The position numbers and the translations under genes were made by a program. A stretch of 64,000 bases of DNA, taken from positions 389,850,248-389,914,247 of the forward strand of contig OY856187.1 of assembly GCA_963693315.1 (NCBI GenBank), written 5' to 3'. How positions within the stretch are numbered: the stretch's first letter is position 1; each line of letters opens with the position of its first letter. The notes under the pieces are model-generated. The model did no database searches. It was not told the DNA's origin and worked only from the letters and a program-made list of their open reading frames with translations. The DNA comes from Diogma glabrata. Lineage: Eukaryota > Arthropoda > Insecta > Diptera > Cylindrotomidae. Below, piece by piece: positions 57,101-64,000 of this stretch.

Positions 57101-57209
57101 TTTAACAGTAGATACACTTAGTATACTACTAAATATAAAAATGATTCAGGCTTTTAAACAATTTTGGACTGAAGCTCATGAACTGATGCGAGAAAGGAAT
57201 CAGGTCTAA
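54096..57209 (+). CDS. R1-clade LINE ORF2 (endonuclease-reverse transcriptase, 1037 aa)
   Basis: This enzyme nicks the target and copies element RNA into it. It begins with an APE-type endonuclease (QVNLQHS ~14, AQE ~46, GDFNARS ~150, SSDHRAI ~222). The reverse transcriptase follows (PKAGDRDYSDPKSYRPI ~525, FVDILGAFDNLWW ~600, APQGSVLGPTLWNMVFD ~660, YADD ~687), then a C-terminal CCHC (CATCDVDDTALHVLLDC, ~965). The 'LWNMVFD' and 'GAFDNLWW' forms mark the R1 clade rather than jockey. No RNase H. The ORF2 start overlaps the ORF1 stop within ATGGATAG (54096-54103), suggesting termination-reinitiation. Confidence 0.95.
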   Translation: MDRHTSTALRSGMDLKFAQVNLQHSVLAVHEMRECVSTHNVDILCAQEVYGVNGVVTGLGVNTHYASSANNGESCIPAHISFHNTSIRAITLSQLTDFHCICVEVRYPGGVFHLVNVYCQFREPIEVHLNKLDKILSYIQGPVVIVGDFNARSKLWFDRITDSRGHKLEDFISRWNLFVANESGNLSTYAHNGESSVDVTLVSQSMIRRIKHWKVHEGWTSSDHRAISFEIIDSQNRSACVSRDKSNTNRFKTEATNWDLLTLNLVLNIKRVERQAETICSSADCEAIVTSLTEVIQNACEDSIPRKSNCNKTNGATWWTNDLTKLKSEVNQVRRKYQKERDPNLRLQKQAAYRNLKNSYMHKVSTTKKQSFMKLVTEVGNKDPWGFIYKYQTGKLAQRRVHETVSSNGNIMHSWSTSSKVLLDTLLPDDTEDSPEHTEIRRLAQLPYVSQDVSDFTVDDLEEAVMSMKRGKAPGLDLIEVVIVQQSWKVLAPTCLKLFNSCLRYGIFPKEWKIGQVIVIPKAGDRDYSDPKSYRPIMLLSVLGKIFEKIVNKKLLSCIDLRGGISDKQYGFRKGRSTEDAVCKLIDIVQSTAEKYCLGIFVDILGAFDNLWWTSVMSYLTEHGCPANLLRLLDSYLNSIKAIIRDELDSVEKTITRGAPQGSVLGPTLWNMVFDTSMIDGVSEVAYADDKVIVISGNSRKQLQEKGQEALNHMTNWCRRNKLSLSEQKTVMLQLKGKYDRARPPTIKVNGNTIRMVSSTRYLGVDLDERMGVSSHVTRICEKSKSLFHSFTRLSHEWWGLDRNTLHLIYRIVVESIMSYCSAGWYGRTNVKHNKQLLGAQRNMLLRMIRGYRSISSTATQVIAGTIPLDLLLKEKVKLYNRAISRVERKQIKKGLHQETLNEWKARWEVSDTGRHTYLFISDATLALGTNKVALTGPMVQFITGHGKFREYLKRVDVTDNGLCATCDVDDTALHVLLDCPDYETLRNDLKSSLFENGFDGFLTVDTLSILLNIKMIQAFKQFWTEAHELMRERNQV

Positions 57210-57334
57210 CCCTTCAGGTTAGATCACTTTCTGACATAGTTCTTGATAGTAGAACATACAGCTTCTCTGTATGTAAACCATCAACCTCCACGAGGTTAGG
57301 GATGGAAACGAGCAACTAAATAAATTTGACTGAG

Positions 57335-58000
57335 GTAAATATAAAATTTTACTATCTGATGCCAAATAAATGTTTTAGACAAAGCTGTCTCGGCCGATCG
57401 ATGGTTGAGCTTATGATAAACCCTGTAAAAGTTTTTGAACTAGGAACAGAGGTACGTGCAATTAATGGGTTATGGTGGTAGTCATGGTGATGTCTTAGAG
57501 TTCTGGCGGTGAACTGAATTAAGTCAACGGGAGCACACTCAATCTTAGTTATGGTATATTCTTTGATAATATGTAGCACATTATTGCTTTCCGAAAGAAG
57601 CGATCCTTTATATAACTCTATAAACGAAGAGATTCGAAAGTTTAATTCACAAAATAATTGTAACTTCTATTTTTAGTGGTTCTAGAAAAAGGAATAACGC
57701 AGATGCATTGACAAACTTTGAAAATAGAATGACCTACAACGAAAGACATTAAATTTTATACTATAATTAGTTGAGAAACCAAAAAGTAATATAAAAACTT
57801 TTTTTCCACATTGGAAATTTAATTCAAATGCAATCATAGTAGCCTTTGCCTTTTTTATTATTCGAGAAAGGAACATGCGCATTAATTTGAAATTTATTAT
57901 TTTATACATATAGGGCATTCTTTGCAACTCGGAGACCCCCTGCTATCCAGAATTGGTTAAAGATTTTCGAAACTTTTATGGGCAGAAATTGTAGCTTACT
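57335..58000. other. Intron sequence, no feature
   Basis: Mixed-composition sequence. Only shadow ORFs, no repeat boundaries seen. Confidence 0.45.
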
Positions 58001-58019
58001 GTCTCTAGTTTCTATTGTC

Positions 58020-58480
58020 ATGTGCCCCTTTTCGAAATTCAAAATGGCGAAATCAATATGGTGGCTGGAAGCCACGAAGAGCAGTGATCTTAATGTCAGA
58101 AGCATTATAACAGCAACATTTGTCTTGGTATGATATAATTTTATGTACACACGATAGTTTTGATGCTCGCTCAACACGAATCCACTGTTAGATTTTCGAA
58201 ATTTAAAATAGCGGATCCAAGATGGCCGACCGGAAAATTGAAAAAAAATGTTTTATTAAATTTAATTCGTTTGGCTTTTGGAGGTGTCAGTGACGAATCT
58301 AGTGTCATATTTTATGATTTTAAAATGGCGAATAAAATGTGGCCCTCAGTGGCGTCAGTAATGCTCACAAAATTCGATTTTTTGTCTCGCCCACAAACTT
58401 GTGAATTTTGTAGGAAAATGGGTGCGGTGCGACTGAAAAGAAATATGATTTTGTTAGAATTTTTACCATAGATTACAATA
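58020..58480. repeat. Diverged units carrying an 'aaaatggcg-gat...atggcc' motif
   Basis: 'ttcgaaattcaaaatggcg' at ~58026, 'ttcgaaatttaaaatagcgg' at ~58195, 'aaaatggcgaataaaatgtgg' at ~58321 and 'aaaatggcggatcaaatatgg' at ~58804 (inverted again at ~60025) are related. They suggest a dispersed or tandem transposon-derived unit. The motif contains the AAnATGGCG core recognised by YY1/Pho-type zinc-finger proteins, which may be coincidental. Confidence 0.45.
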
Positions 58481-58727
58481 ACAATATTTTAAAAAATTTT
58501 GGTGGTAGTTTTCACCCTTATTTTAAGGGTTAAAACTTTAAAATCGGGATTTCAAGAATATGCCACGATTTTTTTTCAATTTTGTTTTTAAACTTTTTCT
58601 CTCTTTTATCTACTTTCGATTAACTCTTGTTTTGTAATTGGCATCGACCAGGAACTGGAACAAGACGAAAACGGGAAAAGACGTAGTTTAAGCGTATTTT
58701 CTCTTTCTATGCGCTAATAAATGGTAA

Positions 58728-60124
58728 AAGAATAGTATATTCTAAGATTGTTAGGCTCGCAGATTACGAATCTAATTTAAAAAAACAAAATTTTTTTAAA
58801 ACAAAATGGCGGATCAAATATGGCGACCAACTTTTCAAAATTCGCTCAATTGTGAAATTTAAAAAATATCGTATTCCACATAAAATTTTAAGTCGAAAAT
58901 GTATGTGCTAAATTTTTTTTAAGATCTTCTGTTATCGAGATAGTAATTCATGTTTCGTGTTAGTTTTGTAATAAACTTCTAAACAAAGATAAAATACTTG
59001 TACTTTTACAAAGAATTTTTTGTTCAATATACATAACATTTAATATACATCATTATTTTGCTCCAGAGTGACGATTAATTTACATACACAGTAACCAATA
59101 TATTTTTCATCTTTTTACAATTATCTTACATAAAATTATAGTGACTTTTGAAGTCAACTTTATACTATTTTATTGTATATAAAAGGTGATGTCCAGTTGT
59201 AGCTTTTGAATACCTTTTGATGAGCAGATCGTTTGTTTCCGATGATGTAAAGCTGTGGCATTTTAGAATTTTTGGAACTGCTAGAGCTTCGTTGAATCTT
59301 TTTCGAAGTGGTCTACTAAGTTTATCATGTTCGACTTTACTGTAAAATAACGTTTTTATTGTTTTAAAGTGTTTTTACCCCAATCCAGAAGTTTTTCGGG
59401 CGATAAAATAGCATCACATGGTTTACATAAAAGGATATTTCAAGCAGCTTCTCTTTTAAATAAAGCTCCAACTCCGTCTGATGCGGCTTTACCGTGAGCA
59501 GTTGCGTGACAGTGCCATTCGGCTTTTATAACAAAATTCTTCTCATGACATACTAAATTTATCACTTGGTATTTATTTTTAAAATGTTGTTTAGCCACAT
59601 CACTAAAGTAAATAATATTTTTGAACTTGAATATTTTCTTAATGTGGGGAATAGGCATTTTCTGCATCGTATATACAGCTGCTGTGTCATGCCGTGTGCT
59701 GTCCGATAAAAATACAATATTTTCATGACAAATTTGTGACTTAAGCTTGTAATAGCAAACCACAGAAAATACTGTGCATTGAGTGTTGTTGAAATGAAAG
59801 ACTTGTGATGCATTCTGAACTATGAACTTATAATTTTCTGAGAAGTCTAAAACAGCTAACACCTCCCCATGGACAAGATTTTGTTTTTTTTCTTCAAAAA
59901 TTATTGCTTTTGAAACCTTAGTAAAACCATAGTTTTATAGCTAAATCCCCAATCTCAATATTTTATGTGGGATACGATGATATTTTCTAAATTTCACAAT
60001 TGAGCGAATTTTGAAAAGTTGGTCGCCATATTTGATCCGACATTTTGTTTTAAAAAAAATTTTGTTTTTTTAAATTAGATTCGTAATCTGCCAGCCTAAC
60101 AATCTTAGAATAGACTATTCTAAG
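58728..60124 (-). mobile_element. DNA transposon remnant with ~180 bp inverted repeats
   Basis: 58728-58905 ('ttctaagattgttaggctc...cgctcaattgtgaaattt') is repeated inverted at 59975-60124. Between them, on the minus strand, lies a C-terminal transposase fragment (59440-59862). The total is about 1.4 kb, so the transposase N-terminus is gone. The element type matches the one at 44830-47687, but the terminal sequence is unrelated. Target duplication not determined. Confidence 0.7.
59440..59862 (-). pseudogene. Transposase C-terminal catalytic fragment
   Basis: 140 codons with an RNase-H-like transposase pattern. LDFSENYKF (first acid) comes near the start, FLSDSTRHDT in the middle, then YFSDVAKQHFKNK and AEWHCHATAHGKAASDGVGA near the end. 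In relatives I recall, the last motif reads close to EWHFFATSHGKG.CDG.GG..KR. These are the C-terminal partners of the ISR.MPG..D type proteins such as the fragment at 45687-46711. No N-terminal half is present. Confidence 0.65.
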
Positions 60125-60311
60125 TATACAGTCATAGTTATATATTGGTCTAGTTACCATTCTCCACTTGTTATGATTTGTTTTCCATATTCGTAGAAAC
60201 ACTTTTCCTTTCAATGTTTACTTAGTTCAAGCATGAAGAGAACGTGTGCTTGGAGTAAAAATATGTGTTAAGTTAATCGTCCAAAAACAAATTTTATCTC
60301 ATCGCTAGACG

Positions 60312-60385
60312 TGAATGCTAAGTGGTTAGACATTGAATTCTGGCCAGAAAACCGTCGATTCGATCCAGGTATTGGCATTAGAATA
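60312..60385 (+). repeat. tRNA-like sequence, probable SINE head
   Basis: 'gctaagtggttagac' resembles an A box and 'cgattcgatccag' a B box, about 35 nt apart, which is tRNA-like spacing. The acceptor ends do not pair convincingly, so it is more likely a SINE head or tRNA pseudogene than a tRNA gene. Confidence 0.4.
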
Positions 60386-60408
60386 AGAGTTTGTTACGGC
60401 TCTTTGCA

Positions 60409-60466
60409 CTTTTAGCTAAATGAAACATTTAGCTAAATGAAAAAAACTTTTAGCTAAATGAAACAG
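60409..60466. repeat. Short tandem repeat (tttagctaaatgaaa, three copies)
   Basis: Three copies of TTTAGCTAAATGAAA in a row with slightly different spacers. TTTAGCTAAA is itself a palindrome. The surrounding 60130-61080 holds nothing else that I can identify. Confidence 0.75.
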
Positions 60467-61084
60467 AACATAAACTATTAAAAACCAAAAAAAACGAAAT
60501 TATATTACAAAACACTCTATTGTTTTATCAAATTATATTTGCAGAGCGAAAAGACAGTTTAAGACAAAAGCGATAAAATTCATTGTAAGTGGAAAGCTGT
60601 ATCCTGTACACAAAAAGTGTAAACAAATACGAGTTGCATTTAACTAAAAACTGTATCTTTCTCAAAGTCGATTAATTTTTATATGATGTCTTTTCTACCG
60701 TTTTTTATAACAAACCCTATTGGTGAGAGTACAACGTGTTTTTCGCATTATATCGATTATCTCGCAAACCACAAATCACATGCACCAAAAATTTGAGGTG
60801 CGTATAAACTATAAAACTTATTTATCCACACAAAATGACGGATTAAACGTCACGTACGATGTGAGGCCTTTGAGAAAATACATTTTTTTATCGAGGCAAG
60901 TATGGTATCATATAGTAGGGCACGACTTCAGTTTTTCGTAAAAATGTATTTTGGATTTTACACCCCATCATTTTTTGTATAACTTAGATTAATGACGTTT
61001 TCTTTATGTTTTCTTCCTCGATTAGCACCGAACCTAATTAATCGAAAAAACTTAAAATGTATTTGGAATAATAGAAAAAATAGT

Positions 61085-61560
61085 AAGTTTTTAATGCAAA
61101 ATATAGAAAAGTGTCAAATAATACTCATAATTATATTAATTAAGGGGGTGGAAGGGAATGAGAAGGAGTAAAATAAAAACGCCATTCAAAACCCGGTCTA
61201 AGGTGTCAATTTTAGGAAAATTCCAATTTTTTTAGAATTTTGCGATGCACAGTTTTTGAGTTATTGTCAAAAAAGTGCACCAAAAGTTTGTCTTTCCCCT
61301 TGGATTTCAAACTTAATTGACAGAAAAATTTGAAAATATTCGTGGAGAAACGAAGTTTAATAAACTTTAAACGAAAATTATAGCGAAGTCTCAAATAATT
61401 ATATTTTTATGCTTTTAAGGGATGGGAGTAGGGAGGGATGAAAAAAAATCGTTTTTGACCCAAATAAGTGGGGATGAAAAAGCAACTAATTTAAGAAACA
61501 TTGCAGTTTTTTAGAATTTTGTGGTGCACAGTTTTTGAGTTATTGTCAAAAAAGTGAACT
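61085..61560. repeat. Tandem repeat, unit about 282 bp
   Basis: 'ttagaattttgcgatgcacag...gttattgtcaaaaaagtg' at 61231 recurs at 61511. The upstream 'gtgtcaaataatactcataatt' with 'aagggggtggaagggaatgag' (~61104-61170) recurs as 'gtctcaaataattatatttt' with 'aagggatgggagtaggg' (~61390-61440). About 1.7 units are present. Confidence 0.75.
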
Positions 61561-61629
61561 TTCACACCGTCCCCCTGCCATTTGACGTCGGCCGAAGAAC
61601 CTGCCATTTGACATCAACAACGGTGTGAA
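61561..61629. repeat. Hairpin with internal direct repeat
   Basis: TTCACACCGT (61561-61570) and ACGGTGTGAA (61620-61629) are exact inverses. Between them 'cctgccatttgac' occurs twice. It looks like a small MITE end or a recombination scar. Confidence 0.5.
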
Positions 61630-61960
61630 CAATTTCTGATTGTGATGCAGACAGCAGACATAAGAAAGAGGTTCATTTAGCTTTGTTATCAATTCACTTG
61701 AAAATGGCATTAAACCAATAGAAAAAACCAAAACACGCTTGACATAGATGAGCGACAAAAAAAGCGTAAACAAAATCGAATTGTTTATATAAAACACGCT
61801 TATAACCCTATTTATATGTATTTTATCAATACACCTCTTTATTCAAACTATTTTCTTGAAAATTACCATCTTTGGCAATTAACATAATATGCATATAATG
61901 GAACTATTAATAAATATACGGAAATGTTAACCTTATGTTCAAAAAATTATTCTTACTTAC

Positions 61961-62109
61961 CAAAACTAATTTTAGATCATCATCTTGATCACCATCTTTT
62001 ATCCAAACAACTGAAGATTTATTTGCTTGACAAGGTATTGTAAGATTTTTTCCCTGATCAGCAACATATTCATTGAATTTGATAACAGAAGACGTTAGAG
62101 CAGAAAACA
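61961..62109 (-). CDS. Ig/FN3 membrane protein, exon with Ig first half
   Basis: 149 nt, acceptor TTTTTCAG ending at 62110, donor TTG/GTAAGT at 61960. It begins with a split codon and ends in phase 0. The N-terminal residues FSALTSS look like the end of a signal peptide. Then come GKNLTIPC (first Ig cysteine) and VVWIKDG (Ig tryptophan). The next exon supplies the second cysteine, about 10.3 kb away. Upstream exon(s), probably encoding the start and signal peptide, are not seen up to 64000. The visible product is about 275 aa: one Ig, one FN3, one membrane span. That suits a cell-surface adhesion or recognition molecule. I do not recognise the orthologue. Confidence 0.85.
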
Positions 62110-62217
62110 CTGAAAAACAGAAATTAAAATATACGTCATATGAAAGTTTAGAAGTAAATTTATTTCTTTATAAGTAAATTTTTATAATTTATGTTTTATT
62201 GTTTTAACCAGGGCTGC

Positions 62218-62265
62218 GGAGTCGGAGTCGGTAAAATAATCAAAAAATTTGTCGACTCCGACTCC
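62218..62265. repeat. GC-rich hairpin at an 'agggctgcggagtcgg' repeat
   Basis: GGAGTCGGAGTCG pairs exactly with CGACTCCGACTCC (13 bp stem, 22-nt loop). It follows 'cagggctgcggagtcgg', a string I associate with the ends of dispersed insect transposons. It lies 110 bp upstream of the Ig exon acceptor (upstream in gene orientation). Confidence 0.6.
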
Positions 62266-62639
62266 TATTTGAAAATTATATTCTGTTATTTTTTGTTTTT
62301 ATTTTCTTCCGTATAGTTTATTTTTTTTTCTTGTACGCATAAAACAGAATTATAAATTATTTTATTACTATTTATTACGTCAGTGTTGCATTGTAGTCAT
62401 GGTCTACCACGCGGTCGCTCACTCTCTAGTGAACTGACGGTAATTTTTGAATTACTCCAGACTCTAAACCGGCTTTACGTTTGAGCCAATATATCATCAC
62501 TTGTCTAATTAATGTCTTGTATATCTTGAGTTTGTTGTTAGTTGAAACATACGATGATTTAAGAAAAGGTTTATTCGAGCCGTTGTTTCAGTCAAGCTTC
62601 GATTACAAATAATAAAAGGATTCAACTCCCTTGATTCCT

Positions 62640-62950
62640 TTTTCGCCGCACATCAAATCATTTTCCTCAACAGCTCTTGAAAAAATCTTATGTTTGATTT
62701 TATCATAATTTTTTGGGGGACCAAATCGTCTATCTAATTGCCCGTCACAAGCGACTTGAAGTCTCACTTCTTAAAGATTCACTTCTGCCAAGGATGACAA
62801 TATCATCAGTGTACGAGATCATATGTACGGATTTTAATGACAAGATATTGTTGTTAGTTGTTAGTTTTATTTTGCTGTCACATATTCCAAAGCCCGTTTT
62901 AAAAGTGTAGAGAAAATGGCATCATCTTGTCTTAAGCCGGAGTCGTTGTT
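62640..62950 (-). pseudogene. Degraded RTE-like reverse transcriptase fragment
   Basis: On the minus strand, 'NSGLRQDDAIFSTLLKRALEYV' (normally GLRQGDALS.LLFN.ALE.V) at ~62945-62875 is followed, in another frame, by 'YTDDIVILGRSESLR' (YADD active site changed to YTDD) at ~62818-62770. Stops and frameshifts throughout. A short relic of the palm domain only. Confidence 0.65.
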
Positions 62951-63500
62951 GTTGTTTTTGGCAAGAAAACGGGACTTGCAACCGTCCCGTTTTGAACGTA
63001 ACAGACCATTTTTGTAGTTGAATATCTCGTGTCCTGATATTACTGTAAGCGGGACGGGGTTTCACCCGTTTCATTAAAATAAGTTTTTTTATGTGAAGAT
63101 GTTGTCTTACAACAAAATATTTATAGAATTCATAAAAATTGGATTATTTTTGTGAAATGAAGTACACATAGCAAAAATTAATCTTTGATTTCACAAATCA
63201 CACTAACTCCATTTCCATATGATGATGAGATGGCATGGCAAAAAATTATTTAACGATTACAAAAAATAAACATCAAACAAAAACTGAAGCAACTGTAGAA
63301 AATATGTTGGCTGCTTTTTCTGTTGAGAATATTTTATTTATCTCGTTTGTTTTTTCTGTTTTCTTTTTAAACATTGAAATCATAATGAAAGAAATTCGAT
63401 GTTTAGGTTTCAAAAATTCAAAAACTTTGTCAAATGGGTGAGGTTTTATAAAATTTCAATTGATTAAATCCTTTTCATTTTGATGTGTTACTAGACTTGG
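62951..63500. other. Unassigned
   Basis: No exon of the Ig/FN3 gene could be recognised here. AT-rich, with no repeat boundaries seen. Confidence 0.4.
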
Positions 63501-63502
63501 CA

Positions 63503-63580
63503 ATGTAAAGCCGAGAGTGTTTAACGCAAAAGACGACTCATGCCCAGGATCGACGGATCTAATCCCAGTCAAGACTATAT
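63503..63580 (+). repeat. Possible tRNA-headed SINE
   Basis: 'aagccgagagtgtttaacgc' resembles a tRNA-Ser/Leu A-box region, and 'cggatctaatccca' is a weak B box. The body continues to about 63700 with unassigned sequence. The remainder to 64000 shows no gene. Confidence 0.3.
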
Positions 63581-64000
63581 AGAGCCGATTTATAATACTG
63601 AAGTCTATAAGTTAGAGGTTTGAGCTAACATGATAAGTTGGTGTTCAGTAGAGCTAAGTGTGGCATATGACTGCTTCTGTTCGTAATCTAACCTATCCTA
63701 ATACAGTGTTGATTTTATTGCGATACTCTTTTGTTAAATTATATAAAGTTTGAAGGTGGTTTTAATGATATTGGCATCAAGGAGTTCAAATGGACGTCAC
63801 GGGTTCTGTTAAAAGTTCATCCTCGTTATTCAAAAACCTCGCATAATTTAATTTGTTTGTAGTAAAAATCATTTGGGATTTTGTTAACTTATAGTCTATA
63901 AATTTATTACCAAATTACGATGTAACTTATTTTTTTTTATTAAAGTTAGGCATGTTTAATGTTGATTATAATAAATTATAAATTAACGTCTATGAATATC

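Larger units (their letters stand above)
52408..57325 (+). mobile_element. R1-clade LINE, apparently full length with two open ORFs
   Basis: A 9 bp direct repeat TTGACTGAG flanks the unit (52399-52407 and 57326-57334) and is the best candidate target duplication, giving a ~4.9 kb element. It has a 5' UTR with a GC-rich patch (52525-52620), ORF1 with three zinc knuckles, ORF2 with endonuclease and reverse transcriptase, and a ~115 bp 3' UTR ending in 'ctaaataaat' with no long poly-A. Both ORFs are uninterrupted, implying a young copy. It sits in the intron of, and antisense to, the Ig/FN3 gene. Confidence 0.8.

Overview
This window is eukaryotic and almost certainly from an insect. It is very AT-rich, with spliced gene structure (GT/AG introns), abundant microsatellites, and a set of transposons typical of insect genomes: copia, BEL/Pao, gypsy, RTE, R1-clade and jockey-superfamily LINEs, Helitron, Tc1/mariner, foldback elements and tRNA-headed SINEs. 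The species cannot be named from the sequence. The window is mostly transposon-derived DNA around one host gene.

Layout. 1-3.7 kb: a ~320 bp tandem repeat, a 1 kb foldback element inside a (TA)n tract, and two nested palindromic elements. 3.76-6.3 kb: a decayed Helitron on the minus strand, including a recognisable 3' end. 6.58-11.08 kb: a complete copia-type retrotransposon with identical 208 bp LTRs, a CATTT target duplication and one intact ORF. 11.1-12.35 kb: a SINE-like piece, Helitron 5'-end copies, a GATA microsatellite and a dense TATCGATA array. 12.35-15.85 kb: AT-rich DNA with two tRNA-headed SINE copies and one doubtful small ORF. 15.85-22.59 kb: a BEL/Pao element (minus strand) with an intact 2003-residue polyprotein that starts with a PHD-type zinc finger, but with a truncated 5' LTR. 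23.1-24.0 kb: a decayed RTE fragment. 25.57-33.77 kb: an old RTE-type LINE with 10 bp target duplications and a 5S-rRNA-like stretch near its 5' end. It is split by a young gypsy-type element (26.31-31.25 kb) with identical LTRs. 35.28-41.78 kb: a palindromic foldback element whose right arm is split by a second BEL/Pao element (36.08-41.69 kb) that has lost most of RNase H. 41.8-48.9 kb: a Tc1/mariner fragment, a 352 bp MITE with 27 bp perfect inverted repeats, a LINE fragment, a DNA transposon with ~600 bp inverted repeats and a broken transposase, and a T-rich minisatellite.

50.56-62.11 kb (minus strand) holds the 3' part of a host gene. Four coding exons with matching phases encode a single-pass membrane protein with one Ig domain, one FN3 domain, a transmembrane segment and a short tail. 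Its ~10.3 kb first visible intron contains an apparently intact R1-clade LINE (two ORFs, about 52.4-57.3 kb), a DNA transposon remnant carrying the C-terminal half of the same transposase type seen at 45-47 kb, tandem repeats and a strong 73-nt hairpin. The last 2 kb hold another RTE-like remnant and tRNA-like sequence.

Functionally the window is one neural/adhesion-type gene in a graveyard with several young insertions. The copia element, the R1-clade LINE and possibly the gypsy element look recent enough to be active. The rest are broken. Nested insertions give a relative order of events: the RTE LINE before gypsy, and the foldback before BEL2.
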